Assembly: GCA_948514155.1 (NCBI GenBank)
Contig: CAOQYA010000002.1
Span: 1-64,000, forward strand
Direction of reading: 5' to 3'
Length of the DNA: 64,000 nt
Origin: an uncultured Eubacteriales bacterium
GTDB taxonomy: Bacteria > Bacillota > Clostridia > Christensenellales > UBA1242
Positions 1 to 8,598 of the stretch are shown piece after piece. The first letter of the stretch is position 1. Each line of letters begins with the position of its first letter. The notes below the pieces were generated by a model. That model worked only from the letters and a program-made list of their open reading frames with translations, searched no databases and had not been told where the DNA came from. Both the position numbers and the translations under genes were made by a program.

Positions 1-35
1 TGTGACTGGAGTTCAGACGTGTGCTCTTCCGATCT
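1..35. other. Illumina TruSeq adapter remnant
   Basis: Bases 2-35 match the TruSeq read-2 adapter, including the stretch GTTCAGACGTGTGCTCTTCC followed by GATCT. It is sequencing artefact joined to genomic sequence at about base 36. Translating through it gives the well-known false peptide TGVQTCALPI at the front of the clpC reading frame. The genomic contig therefore really starts at about base 36. Confidence 0.97.
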
Positions 36-1636
36 ACATCATCGTCTTTATCGATGAAATTCACACGCTTGCGCAAGCCGGCTCCGAAAAGGGCGAAACA
101 AGCCCATCGGATATGCTTAAGCCATATCTTGCCCGCGGCGAGATGCAAACAATCGGGGCAACGACGACAGACGAATATCGCAAGTTTATCGAGAAAGACA
201 AGGCGCTAGAGCGTCGTTTCCAGCCAATCTTAGTTTCTCCGCCATCAGTGGAGGACACAATCTTAATTCTTAAAGGGCTCAAAGATAGTTATGAGGCCTT
301 TCATAAAATCAAAATCACCGACGAGGCAATTGAGCAAGCGGCAATTCTTTCCGATCGATATATCATGGACAGAAGCCTGCCTGATAAAGCTATAGACCTT
401 ATCGACGAGGCTTGCAGCAAGGCAAAAGTCAACTTTTCTGTTAAACCTCAGCCGATAAAAGACTTGGAAGATAAGATTGCGGCGCTCTCTTCTTCAAGAG
501 ATGACGCATCGTTGCAACGCAATTATGAAAAAGCGGCGTCCTTGCAGTCGGAGATTATAAAACTTGAAGAAGAACTCAAGAAAAAGCAGGACAAGATTAA
601 GCCTAAAAAGCAGTCGACGGGCGCGATTGGCGGGAACGAAATTGCTGCCGTTGTTGCCAAGTGGACGGGCATTCCAGTGACAAAAATCACCGAGAGTGAA
701 AAGGAAAAACTTGTGCATCTTGAAGATATCTTGCATAAGAGGGTGATTGGTCAAGACGAAGCGGTGTCTGCCGTGTCGAAAGCAATTCGCCGCTCAAGAG
801 TGGGCTTGCAAGACTCCAAACGCCCAATCGGCTCGTTCTTGTTCCTCGGACAGACGGGCGTTGGAAAGACGGAACTATCTAAAGCAATCGCCGAAGCGAT
901 GTTTGACGACGAAAATAACATCATCCGCATTGATATGTCGGAATACATGGAGTCGCATTCGGTGTCGAAACTGATCGGCTCGCCTCCGGGATATGTGGGC
1001 TATGAAGAGGGTGGACAGCTGACCGAAGCCGTGCGCAGAAAGCCTTATTCTGTCGTTCTTTTCGACGAAATTGAAAAGGCGCACCCGGACATTTTCAACG
1101 CACTGTTGCAGATTTTAGATGACGGCCGCTTGACCGACGGGCAGGGCAGAACTGTAAGCTTTAAAAACACTGTCATCATCATGACCTCCAATGTTGGTGC
1201 GAGTGAAGTGCATCAGAATAAAAAACTCGGCTTTGGCGGGGACGAAGAAGAGCCGCTTGCCGACAAAGAAATCTATATGCACGCGCTGAAAGCCAAGTTT
1301 AAGCCAGAGTTTATCAACAGAATTGATGTGATTTGCGTGTTTGAGCCGCTTACAAGCGCTCAACTTGTTAAAATCGCAAAACTCCTCATGTCTAACATAA
1401 ATAAAAGGCTGAAAGAGAAAAATCTTTCGATCGCAATCACCGAAGAGGCTCTTGACTTTATTGTAAGCAAGGGCGCTAACTCCGAATATGGGGCTCGTCC
1501 GCTCAAACGCTTCTTGCAGCAAGAGGTGGAAGATAGAATTGCTGAAAAAATTCTTCTTGGCGAGCTGAAAGAAAGCGGCGTGATTGAAATTGACTTTAAT
1601 GGACAAGAACTTGAATTTACTTCGCAAAACGCTTAA
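36..1636 (+). CDS. clpC: ATP-dependent Clp protease ATPase subunit ClpC, 3' part
   Basis: This is the C-terminal two thirds of a class I Clp/Hsp100 unfoldase, which feeds substrates to ClpP. The preserved part opens at the Walker B of the first AAA+ domain (VFIDEIHTL) and keeps the arginine-finger region (ALERRFQPI). A short coiled middle segment of ClpC/UVR type (about residues 150-185 of the fragment) follows, then the second AAA+ domain with Walker A GQTGVGKTE, Walker B VVLFDEIEKAH and the pore loop GYVGYEEGG. The short middle domain fits ClpC better than ClpB. The 5' end is missing because the contig breaks at the adapter. It ends at TAA 1634-1636, 55 nt before hpf. Confidence 0.93.
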
Positions 1637-1691
1637 ATTTAGTTTGAAAATTTTGCCGAGTTTGTTACAATTAACTTAAGGAGAAAAGTTT

Positions 1692-2216
1692 ATGAAAATT
1701 GAATTCGTAGAAAGAAATTATAAAATTTCAAACAGACTTAAAGAAGTTATCACCGAAAAAGTTGAAAGACTTTCAAAATATTTCGGAACCGGCGCAAAAG
1801 CCAAAGTTGTGTGCTCCGAACAAAACAAAGCGCAGAAACTGGAACTTACAATCGTCAATAAAGGCGTGTTGTATCGCAGCGAGGTGACAAGCGACGAAAT
1901 GTTCTGCAATATCGACCTTGCTCTTCCAAAAATCGAGCGCCAGATTGTGAGACATAAAGATAAAAAAATCGCAAAGTCGAGGGTGAAAGAAGTTAACGCC
2001 TATGAGTTTATAGAGGAAAAACCGGCGGAAGAGCTTCCTGATGTTTATAAGAAAAAGGCATTCGACCTTGAGCCAATCACTGTTGAGGATGCGAAAGATT
2101 ACATCACTCGCCTTGGCCACACATTCTTTGTGTTCCTTAACGCAGAAACAGGGAAGGTGAATGTGCTCTACACAAGAAAGGACGAGAAGTTCGGCCTTAT
2201 CGAGGTGAATTATTAA
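1692..2216 (+). CDS. hpf: Ribosome hibernation promoting factor, long form
   Basis: A 174-residue long-form HPF/RaiA protein. Long HPF dimerises 70S ribosomes into inactive 100S particles in stationary phase. The N-terminal S30AE/YfiA domain (about residues 1-100, with basic helices such as ERLSKYF) binds the decoding centre. A linker and the C-terminal dimerisation domain (about 115-174, containing DAKDYITRLGHTFFVFLNAETG) are both present, so the length is normal. The start is fixed by AAGGAG at 1678-1683, 8 nt before ATG. It lies downstream of clpC; both are stress-linked, but co-transcription is not shown. Confidence 0.93.
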   Translation: MKIEFVERNYKISNRLKEVITEKVERLSKYFGTGAKAKVVCSEQNKAQKLELTIVNKGVLYRSEVTSDEMFCNIDLALPKIERQIVRHKDKKIAKSRVKEVNAYEFIEEKPAEELPDVYKKKAFDLEPITVEDAKDYITRLGHTFFVFLNAETGKVNVLYTRKDEKFGLIEVNY

Positions 2217-2220
2217 AACT

Positions 2221-2392
2221 CGCGGGGACAACCAACTCGCTTAACGCGGGCACGCCTTCGGCTAACCGCTACTCCTCGGTTTTCCCCGCGGACCCCTTTC
2301 CCACCACTCGCCGCGCCCTGGGCGCTTGCGTCGTGGTAGAAGGGTTCGCAAATTTTCTTAGCCGGGCATAGCCCTTCTCATAAGAAAATTTG
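2221..2392. repeat. Multi-hairpin intergenic element 1
   Basis: A GC-rich stretch in an otherwise AT-rich gap is built from three consecutive hairpins: an 8-bp stem 2221-2228/2283-2290 (CGCGGGGA with its complement) holding a smaller hairpin 2264-2268/2277-2281; a second arm 2292-2345 with nested stems (ACCAC/GTGGT around GCGCC-ctg-GGCGC); and a perfect 12-bp AT-rich stem 2349-2360/2381-2392 enclosing GGGC-ata-GCCC. I see no reading frame in it. The architecture resembles the elements at 12057 and 43839, though the sequences differ. Confidence 0.6.
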
Positions 2393-2431
2393 ACTCCAAT
2401 ATTAAAAAAACTTAAAGATTTGGCTTTTTCT

Positions 2432-2466
2432 TGTCATTCTGAGCGCAAGCGAAGAATCTTTTGAAT
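2432..2466. repeat. Dispersed TCATTCTGAG...GAAGAATC repeat, copy 1
   Basis: One copy of a short imperfect palindrome (TCATTCTGAGCG, short spacer, GCGAAGAATCTTTT). A decayed second copy follows at about 2481-2518 (CACACGAAGTGTG then CGAAAATCTTTT). Related copies lie at 20653-20841 and 61935-62001. No associated transposase is present. Confidence 0.65.
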
Positions 2467-2524
2467 TAGTGCTTTTTTATGGCACATTCCCACACGAAGT
2501 GTGCGAAAATCTTTTCAATTAAAA

Positions 2525-2550
2525 AACGAGCAATTCTGCTCGTCTTTTTT
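2525..2550. terminator. Bidirectional Rho-independent terminator
   Basis: Stem ACGAGCA (2526-2532) pairs with TGCTCGT (2537-2543). A-rich sequence on the left and T-rich sequence on the right let it work on both strands. It ends ung (minus strand) and rightward transcription past hpf. Confidence 0.85.
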
Positions 2551-3205
2551 ATTTCCAATCTATCGGCTCTTGGCCGTGGGCTTTTAAAAAGTTGTTGCAT
2601 TTTGAAAAGTGCTTGCAGCCGAAGAAACCGCGATATGCTGAGAGTGGGCTAGGGTGCGGCGCGCGCAAAACAAGGTGTCTTGACGGAATTTGCGGGGCAA
2701 ATTGTCCGGCATGTGAGCCCCAAAGCATAAACACCATAGGCTCTTGGCGCTTTGCAAGAAGTTCAATGATTTTTCCGGTGAATTCTTCCCAGCCTTTGCC
2801 TTTGTGACTCATTGCCGCATGTTTTCGCACAGTGAGCGTGGTGTTAAGAAGCAGCACGCCTTGTCTTGCCCAGCGGCTGAGGTCGCCCGATTTTTCCGGC
2901 TCTAAGCCCATATCTGATTTAATCTCTTCATAGATGTTGACAAGTGACGGTGGCAGCGGAGTGGGGTCGAGCACCGAAAAGCTTAAGCCGTGGGCTTGGC
3001 CCGGCTCGTGATATGGGTCTTGCCCGATAATCACAACTTTAACCTTGTCATATGGCACAAAATTGAGTGCGTTAAACACAAGGTCGTCCTCGGGATAGAT
3101 GTCAAATTTTCCGCGCTCGTTTCTTAAAAACTCTTGCAATTTAATAAAATATTCTTTTTCGGTTTCGCTTTTTAAAAGTTCCAGCCAACTCTTTCGTATT
3201 TTCAT
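2549..3205 (-). CDS. ung: Uracil-DNA glycosylase, family 1
   Basis: Removes uracil from DNA as the first step of base excision repair. The 218-residue length is normal for family 1. The water-activating motif GQDPYHEPGQAHGLSFSV and the minor-groove/leucine-loop motif HPSPLSAYRGFFGCKHF are intact. Upstream of ATG 3205 on the minus strand is GAGGAAAAT, a usable ribosome binding site. It is a single-gene transcription unit, divergent from eno and ended by the bidirectional hairpin at its 3' end. Confidence 0.96.
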   Translation of the reverse strand: MKIRKSWLELLKSETEKEYFIKLQEFLRNERGKFDIYPEDDLVFNALNFVPYDKVKVVIIGQDPYHEPGQAHGLSFSVLDPTPLPPSLVNIYEEIKSDMGLEPEKSGDLSRWARQGVLLLNTTLTVRKHAAMSHKGKGWEEFTGKIIELLAKRQEPMVFMLWGSHAGQFAPQIPSRHLVLRAPHPSPLSAYRGFFGCKHFSKCNNFLKAHGQEPIDWK

Positions 3206-3257
3206 ATTTTCCTCTAACGTAACAATATCACAATTTTGTTAAAAAAGCAAATATGTT

Positions 3258-3285
3258 TTGCGTTGCCACGAAAATTTGATATAAT
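3258..3285 (+). promoter_or_regulatory. Probable sigma-A promoter of eno
   Basis: A perfect -10 TATAAT at 3280-3285 is preceded after 16 bp by a weak -35 (TTGCGT, 3258-3263). The eno start is 20 nt downstream of the -10. The -10 is clear and the -35 is tentative. Confidence 0.5.
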
Positions 3286-3304
3286 CGAGGCTAAGAGGTG
3301 AAAT

Positions 3305-4603
3305 ATGAAAGATTTGAAAATAAAATCTATTCACGCAAGACAAATTCTCGACTCGCGTGCACAGCCAACAGTGGAAGTTGATGTGACGCTTGAAAACGGA
3401 GTTGTGGGCAGAGCATCAGTGCCGTCCGGCGCTTCAACCGGCGCATTTGAAGCATGCGAACTTCGTGACGGCAACAAAAAAATATATGGCGGCAAGTCTG
3501 TTCTTAAAGCAGTTCAAAATGTTAACAGCATAATCGCAAAGAGCGTTGTTGGCATGAATGTTTATGACCAAAAAAATATCGATAAAACTATGCTTGCGCT
3601 TGACGGCACAAATAACAAGGCAGTGCTTGGCGCGAACGCCATTTTGGGCGTCAGCCTTGCATGTGCGGTGGCTGCAGCTAAAGCGGACGGCAAGAGTTTA
3701 TATAAATTTCTTGGCAAGGAGACAATTCTTCCTGTGCCAATGCTAAATATTTTGAATGGTGGTAAGCATGCGGACAACAACATCAACTGCCAAGAGTTCA
3801 TGATTATGCCAATTGGCGCAAAATCTTTTTCGGAAGCGCTTGAGTGGTCGGCAAACATCTATCGCATCCTTAAAAGCGTGCTTAAAGAAAACGGCCTTGC
3901 AACTTCTGTCGGTGACGAAGGCGGCTTTGCTCCAAACTTGAAAAGTGACGAAGACGCTTTGAAGTTTATTGTTGAGGCAATCAAAAAAGCGGGCTACAAG
4001 CCTGGCAAAGATGTTGCAATCGCGCTTGATGTGGCAGCAACAGAGATGTTTGACGAAGCCGAAAAAATCGGCAAAAAGGGCAGTTATTATTTCTGGAAGA
4101 CGGGCGAAATTTATTCGGCGGACGAACTTATCGAATATTACAAGAGCCTTGTTAAAAATTATCCTATCGTTTCAATTGAAGATGGGCTTGCGGAAGAAGA
4201 CTGGCAGGGCTGGGCACGTCTCACAAAAGCGCTTGGCAAGAAAATTCAACTTGTGGGCGACGACCTCTTTGTGACCAACACCGCTCGCCTTAAAAAGGGA
4301 ATTGAGAATGGCGTTGCAACATCAATCTTAGTTAAAGTTAATCAAATCGGCTCGCTCACAGAAGCGATCGATGCAATCAAACTTGCCCGAAAAAATGGCA
4401 TGACTGCAGTTGTTTCACACAGAAGCGGCGAGACGGAAGATACATTCATCGCAGATCTTGTTGTAGGGCTCGGCTGCGGCCAAATCAAAACTGGCGCACC
4501 ATGCCGAAGTGAAAGAGTGGCAAAATACAATCAACTTCTTCGCATTGAAGAAGCGCTTGCCAAAAAGGCGATTTATAAAGGAAAAGACGCACTTAAAGGC
4601 TAG
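3305..4603 (+). CDS. eno: Enolase (phosphopyruvate hydratase)
   Basis: Interconverts 2-phosphoglycerate and phosphoenolpyruvate in glycolysis. The 432-residue length is standard. Family landmarks are visible: [16 protein letters not shown] at the N terminus, the flexible-loop motif [18 protein letters not shown], the metal-site region [21 protein letters not shown], and the C-terminal signature [13 protein letters not shown] followed by SHRSGETED. The RBS is GAGGTG just before ATG 3305. tyrS follows after 13 nt, so the two are probably co-transcribed. No sign of truncation. Confidence 0.97.
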   Translation: MKDLKIKSIHARQILDSRAQPTVEVDVTLENGVVGRASVPSGASTGAFEACELRDGNKKIYGGKSVLKAVQNVNSIIAKSVVGMNVYDQKNIDKTMLALDGTNNKAVLGANAILGVSLACAVAAAKADGKSLYKFLGKETILPVPMLNILNGGKHADNNINCQEFMIMPIGAKSFSEALEWSANIYRILKSVLKENGLATSVGDEGGFAPNLKSDEDALKFIVEAIKKAGYKPGKDVAIALDVAATEMFDEAEKIGKKGSYYFWKTGEIYSADELIEYYKSLVKNYPIVSIEDGLAEEDWQGWARLTKALGKKIQLVGDDLFVTNTARLKKGIENGVATSILVKVNQIGSLTEAIDAIKLARKNGMTAVVSHRSGETEDTFIADLVVGLGCGQIKTGAPCRSERVAKYNQLLRIEEALAKKAIYKGKDALKG

Positions 4604-4616
4604 AAAAGGAGAGAAC

Positions 4617-5834
4617 ATGACCGATAAAAATTTATATAACATCTTAAAAGAGCGTGGCTTGTTATATCAGTGCACCGACGAGGAGGGTCTTAAAAAAGCG
4701 CTTGAGTCCGGCACTCCGATTTCACTGTATGAAGGCACAGACCCGACAATGGACAGCCTCCATATCGGACATTGCATCCCATATTGCATTTTAAGACGTT
4801 TCCAAAAAGCTGGGCATAAAGTTATTCTGCTTATGGGCGGCGCAACCGCTTGCATTGGCGATCCTAGCGGCAAAAGTGAAATGCGAAATGTCATGACCAA
4901 AGAAGATATCGCAAACAACATCGAAAAAATTAAAAACTCGCTTAAAATCTTCCTCGATTTTGAGGGCGAAAACCCAGCGATAATTGTCAATAACGCCGAC
5001 TGGTTCACCGGCTATGACTACATTGACTTCATGCGCGAAATCGGAGTGCATTTTAATGTTAACAAAATGCTTTCCAACGAAATCTACGCTAAGCGCATCG
5101 AAGAGGGTGGGCTGACATTCTTTGAAATGGGCTACATGCTGATGCAGGCCTATGATTTTATCCGCCTCAATCGCGACTATGGCTGCACCCTCCAATATGG
5201 CGGCGGCGACCAGTGGGGAAATATTGTTGCGGGCGTGGAACTGCAAAGAAAACTCAACTTCGCAAACAAGACGAACATCAATCTTATCGGCGCAACAAAT
5301 CCGCTGCTTGTAACTCCGTCAGGTGTAAAAATGGGCAAGACGGAGCGCGGGGCAATCTGGCTTGATAAAGATAAAATCTCGGCATATGATTTCTATCAGG
5401 GTGTTTATCAAACTCCGGACGCATGCGTGGAAATGATGTTTGCACTCTTTACAGACATTGCTATGGACGAGGTGAGATCGAAGATAAAAAATAACATTGT
5501 TGAGGCTAAAAAAGAACTTTCTTTTGAAGTGACCAAGTTTGTTCGCGGTGAGGCGGACGCAATCGAGGCGCAGCGCATGAGCGAAAATCTTTTCACTCAA
5601 GGCGGCAATGACGCACCAGAATTTGAGTGTATTCTATCAGAATTCCCACTAGATATTGTGGATGCGCTCGTTAGAACGGGACTTTGCTCTTCCAAAAGCG
5701 AAGCGCGCAGGCTTATTGAAGGTGGCGGCGTGAGCGTGGACGGAGAAAAGATTTCTTCCATTGACGCAAAGGTAAATTCGGGCGCGCTGATAAAGAAAGG
5801 CAAGAAAAGTTTTATAAAAGTTAAGGGCATATGA
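4617..5834 (+). CDS. tyrS: Tyrosyl-tRNA synthetase
   Basis: Charges tRNA-Tyr. The start is ATG 4617, placed by AAAGGAGAG at 4606-4613; the frame extends upstream into eno but without a better start. The class I HIGH motif is HIGH within DSLHIGHCIP, and the KMSKS motif appears as KMGKT. A C-terminal S4 RNA-binding domain (about residues 340-400, with SSKSEARRLIEGGGV) completes the 405-residue enzyme. No T-box precedes it, unlike pheS. Its TGA overlaps the ATG of the next gene as ATGA. Confidence 0.95.
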   Translation: MTDKNLYNILKERGLLYQCTDEEGLKKALESGTPISLYEGTDPTMDSLHIGHCIPYCILRRFQKAGHKVILLMGGATACIGDPSGKSEMRNVMTKEDIANNIEKIKNSLKIFLDFEGENPAIIVNNADWFTGYDYIDFMREIGVHFNVNKMLSNEIYAKRIEEGGLTFFEMGYMLMQAYDFIRLNRDYGCTLQYGGGDQWGNIVAGVELQRKLNFANKTNINLIGATNPLLVTPSGVKMGKTERGAIWLDKDKISAYDFYQGVYQTPDACVEMMFALFTDIAMDEVRSKIKNNIVEAKKELSFEVTKFVRGEADAIEAQRMSENLFTQGGNDAPEFECILSEFPLDIVDALVRTGLCSSKSEARRLIEGGGVSVDGEKISSIDAKVNSGALIKKGKKSFIKVKGI

Positions 5835-6190
5835 GAGAGCGCGAAGGACTGTTAGAGATAAATAAGTCTAAGTTTTATTATTTTAAAATTGGCGGCACAA
5901 TCGCCGATTTTGAGAGCGAACTTGAAAAGATAAAAGCCGAGCATAAAAGGGCAACACACATTTGCTATGCCTATTCGTTTGAGAAACCTTTTGAAGAAAA
6001 GTGCTCAGACGACGGCGAGCCTAAAGGCACGGCGGGAAACCCAATTTTGTCGGTTATAAAAAAGAAGAAACTTTCTAATGTCGGCGTTATTGTGGTCAGA
6101 TATTTCGGCGGCATAAAGTTGGGCGCGGGAGGACTTGTGCGCGCTTACACTAAAAGCGCATCACTGGCGCTGAGTTCGGAGGAAAATTGA
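5831..6190 (+). CDS. YigZ/IMPACT-domain protein, N-terminal domain only
   Basis: A 119-residue protein containing the IMPACT (UPF0029) domain: THICYAYSF, DDGEPKGTAGNPIL and VVRYFGGIKLGAGGLVRAY are all characteristic. Bacterial YigZ proteins are usually about 200 residues with a second ferredoxin-like DUF1949 domain; that half is absent here and the next gene starts immediately, so this is a short form. The biochemical role of the family is not established; the eukaryotic relative acts in translational control. It is translationally coupled to tyrS by a 4-nt overlap, and recX overlaps its stop. Confidence 0.85.
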   Translation: MREREGLLEINKSKFYYFKIGGTIADFESELEKIKAEHKRATHICYAYSFEKPFEEKCSDDGEPKGTAGNPILSVIKKKKLSNVGVIVVRYFGGIKLGAGGLVRAYTKSASLALSSEEN

Positions 6191-6807
6191 TAATCACCGA
6201 AATTAAAAAAGTTGGCAAAGGCGAGAGATATTCGATATTTATCGACGGCATTTTTAATGGCACGCTGGAAGCCGAAACTATGGTGCGCGAAAAACTTAAA
6301 ACTGGCGAAGAAATTTCGCCTGAAAGGCTGACGCAAATAAAACTCGAAAATGGAAAACTTGCCGCTTTTTCAAGAGCGCTCTCTTACATTGAAAAAGGTC
6401 TGCGCACAGAGAAACAACTCCGCGACTATCTCCGCGAAAAGGGCTATCTTGAAGAGAGTATCGACGAAGCAATCGGCAAACTTTCTGAATATGGCTATAT
6501 AGATGACCGCCTTTTTGCCGAGAGTTACATTCGCACATATATGCAAAGAAAGGGCAGACTTAAACTTAAGTTTGAACTCCTCACAAAGGGTGTTGAACCC
6601 GATGTTGCAGAAGAGGCGCTTGACGACATTCTAGAAGAAGACGATAGCCTTGAAACTTGCCGAAAACTCTTAAAGAAATATCTTAAATCAAGAGAAATGG
6701 ACGCTAAACTGCGAGCCAAGGCATATGCTCATTTGGCTGGAAAGGGCTTTGAGAGCGATGTAATATCAAGAGTGCTTAATGAGGTGAAAGATGAGAGTTG
6801 GAATTGA
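6187..6807 (+). CDS. recX: Regulatory protein RecX
   Basis: RecX binds RecA filaments and modulates recombination. The 206-residue protein has the three-helix tandem repeats typical of the family, including ALSYIEKGLRTEKQLRDYL, YGYIDDRLFAESYIR and KGFESDVISRVL. The start is TTG 6187, overlapping the previous stop as TTGA and served by GGAGGA at about 6178-6183; no ATG fits. recA itself is not in this window. The last 17 nt overlap acpS, so yigZ-like, recX and acpS form a tightly coupled unit behind eno-tyrS. Confidence 0.9.
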   Translation: MIITEIKKVGKGERYSIFIDGIFNGTLEAETMVREKLKTGEEISPERLTQIKLENGKLAAFSRALSYIEKGLRTEKQLRDYLREKGYLEESIDEAIGKLSEYGYIDDRLFAESYIRTYMQRKGRLKLKFELLTKGVEPDVAEEALDDILEEDDSLETCRKLLKKYLKSREMDAKLRAKAYAHLAGKGFESDVISRVLNEVKDESWN

Positions 6808-7126
6808 TATCGAAAACATCAGCCGCATTAGCGAAAGACTGCTTGAAAAAATTGCAACTGCTAAAGAGATAGAATATATCTCTTCCTTTTCAGAAAAAAA
6901 GAAACATATCGCTTCGCTGTGGTGTGCTAAAGAGGCGGCTGTCAAAGCGCTCGGCACAGACCTTTCGTTTTTAGATATCGAAGTTTTGCATGAAGAAAGC
7001 GGCAGGCCAACGCTGCAACTCTCTGGCAAAGCCGCGGAGCGTTTTAAAGAATTTAAACTTTCTGAGATTGAACTTTCAATCTCGCACACAGAAGATGTTG
7101 CAATTGCAATCGTTATAGCAAAATAA
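6791..7126 (+). CDS. acpS: Holo-[acyl-carrier-protein] synthase
   Basis: Transfers 4'-phosphopantetheine from CoA to the serine of acyl carrier protein. The 111-residue size fits the trimeric AcpS class. The metal-binding start GIDIENI and the signature WCAKEAAVKALG (WxxKEAxxK) are intact, as is the C-terminal SISHTEDVAIAIVI. ATG 6791 lies inside recX and is preceded by GAGGTG in the recX coding sequence. It is the last gene of the eno-tyrS-recX run and is followed by a strong terminator. Confidence 0.94.
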   Translation: MRVGIDIENISRISERLLEKIATAKEIEYISSFSEKKKHIASLWCAKEAAVKALGTDLSFLDIEVLHEESGRPTLQLSGKAAERFKEFKLSEIELSISHTEDVAIAIVIAK

Positions 7127-7131
7127 AAAAA

Positions 7132-7158
7132 GGCTTAAAAATTTAAGCCCTTTTTTTT
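7132..7158. terminator. Convergent terminator between acpS and the SBP gene
   Basis: GGCTTAAA (7132-7139) pairs with TTTAAGCC (7142-7149), followed by eight T on the plus strand and preceded by A-rich sequence for the minus strand. Confidence 0.88.
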
Positions 7159-7162
7159 AAAT

Positions 7163-8188
7163 TTAAGCTGCAAGGCGATTTGCAATTTCAGTTGTCACAA
7201 TTTCTTCATAGTTTCTGTTGCCGTTTGTCATGCCCGCGTTTTCGGTGATTGTTAAAAGCATTTCAAGCGACTCTTCGCTCATCACCATGTCTTGCGAGAA
7301 AGCATTGATGCGATAATATGCTTCAACTGCAATTTCCATATCCTCAAGGGTCATGCCGTCAAAAGATTTGATAAGCGCTTTTGCTGCATCCTCAAGGTGG
7401 TCGTTTTCGTAGCAGTCTTTTAAGAAGTCATATGCTCTTCTAACAGCCCTTAAAAACTTTTCTGCAACGTCGTCGTGGTCGCGTAGATAACTGTCTTTAG
7501 CGATAAAGCATGTGTATGGAATATTCTCGGTCACAAGGTCAGCAACAGCGCCAACAATGTGATATTCCGGGTGTTCTGCAATCAGATTTGAAGCATTAGG
7601 CTCGAAAAGTGTGCAGTAGTTTGCGTCAGAGTTAACAAACTCGCTGGCGATAGCGTTAAAGGCAACTTTGGTGTTTAAGTTGACCTGATTTGCGCCTGTG
7701 CCAATTTCAAGACCTGCAGTTTCAATCGCATATTGCAGTGTCATTGCCGGCATGCCGCCCGCTCTTCCGCCGATAATTGTTTCGCCAACAAGGTCTGAGA
7801 TTTTAAATTCGCCGCTCTTTTTGGAAACAATAAACGAGCCGTCTGTCTGGGTCAGTTGACCGAAAACTTTGGTCTTGTCGGAGATGCCTTCTTGATTGGT
7901 GTAGACAACAGTTTCAGGACCAGCCAAAATGATGTCTGCCGCGCCAGAAACAAGCGCTTTCATAGAAGTGTCCGAGCCGCCGCCGTTGGTCAGATTAACT
8001 GTCAGGCCTTCGTCACCAAAATATCCAAGGTTAATAGCCGCGTAAAGTGGTGCATAGAATATAGAGTGAGTGACCTCGTTGAGTTCGATAGTGCTAAAGT
8101 CCTTTTTGCCACAGCCCACAATCAGCGAGGTTGACAGTGCCAGCATCAGACAAAGGGTGCATGCAAGGGCAAGTTTAAATTTTTTCAT
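7163..8188 (-). CDS. ABC transporter substrate-binding lipoprotein, NMT1/SsuA type (orphan)
   Basis: A 341-residue lipoprotein. The signal peptide ends in the lipobox IVGC with Cys26. The mature part resembles NMT1/THI5/SsuA periplasmic-binding proteins: THSIFYAPLYAAINLGYFGDEGL, a Gly-rich NGGGSDTSMKALVSG and later EPNASNLIAEHPEY are typical of binding proteins for thiamine precursors, sulfonates or similar. The start is ATG 8188 with AAAGGAGG upstream; the frame is open much further upstream but that would cross a promoter and an oppositely oriented gene. No permease or ATPase gene lies beside it, so its transporter partners are elsewhere. Substrate unknown. Confidence 0.85.
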   Translation of the reverse strand: MKKFKLALACTLCLMLALSTSLIVGCGKKDFSTIELNEVTHSIFYAPLYAAINLGYFGDEGLTVNLTNGGGSDTSMKALVSGAADIILAGPETVVYTNQEGISDKTKVFGQLTQTDGSFIVSKKSGEFKISDLVGETIIGGRAGGMPAMTLQYAIETAGLEIGTGANQVNLNTKVAFNAIASEFVNSDANYCTLFEPNASNLIAEHPEYHIVGAVADLVTENIPYTCFIAKDSYLRDHDDVAEKFLRAVRRAYDFLKDCYENDHLEDAAKALIKSFDGMTLEDMEIAVEAYYRINAFSQDMVMSEESLEMLLTITENAGMTNGNRNYEEIVTTEIANRLAA

Positions 8189-8249
8189 TTTTCCTCCTTT
8201 TACAAACATCATATTATGAAAAAAAATCAAAGTTGGTGAAAAAAGGGGG

Positions 8250-8278
8250 TTGACAATGTCAAACATATATGATAGAAT
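8250..8278 (+). promoter_or_regulatory. Sigma-A promoter
   Basis: TTGACA (8250-8255), a 17-bp spacer and TAGAAT (8273-8278) match the vegetative consensus closely. It drives the small membrane protein at 8301. Confidence 0.88.
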
Positions 8279-8300
8279 AGGGTAGTAATTTGGAGGAAAC

Positions 8301-8531
8301 ATGTCACTTCTTTTAGATAACAACATCTTGGAAAGATTAGCACAACCTAACGTCATCACCGGAATTGTTCTTCTTATTGTTGGCGTGTTATTTGCAATTT
8401 TTGCAAAGCGCATCACAAAACTGGTTAGAAAGTCGGAAAAGGTTGAGTCTAACGACAAAGTGCTCCTATCTTTGAAGGCATTCGCACTGGTCGTGATACT
8501 CGCTTCGCTTATAGTCATGATTATTAAATAA
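8301..8531 (+). CDS. Small two-helix membrane protein, unknown
   Basis: A 76-residue protein with two predicted membrane helices, about residues 19-36 (VITGIVLLIVGVLFAIFA) and 58-75 (KAFALVVILASLIVMII), joined by a basic loop KRITKLVRKSEKVESNDK. It has a strong RBS (GGAGGAAAC before ATG 8301), its own consensus promoter and its own terminator, so it is a genuine monocistronic gene although too short to assign. The topology suggests both ends on the outside with a cytoplasmic basic loop, or a hairpin insert. No family recognised. Confidence 0.8.
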   Translation: MSLLLDNNILERLAQPNVITGIVLLIVGVLFAIFAKRITKLVRKSEKVESNDKVLLSLKAFALVVILASLIVMIIK

Positions 8532-8557
8532 CAAGCCATTTCGCTTGTTTTTTTTTA
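8531..8557 (+). terminator. Rho-independent terminator
   Basis: AACAAGC (8531-8537) pairs with GCTTGTT (8544-8550), followed by seven further T. It ends the small membrane protein transcript just before valS. A TATAAT at 8569-8574 after it may be the valS -10 box. Confidence 0.88.
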
Positions 8558-8598
8558 ACATTTTTTATATAATTTTAAGAATTAGGAGACTTTTTATT

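Noticed and set aside
2..36. An N-terminal extension of ClpC beginning with a start codon at base 2.
   Set aside because: The codons are adapter sequence; the peptide is a known artefact.
8189..8539. A 117-residue upstream extension of the substrate-binding lipoprotein frame.
   Set aside because: It crosses a consensus promoter and an oppositely oriented gene; the lipoprotein signal peptide and RBS fix the start at 8188.
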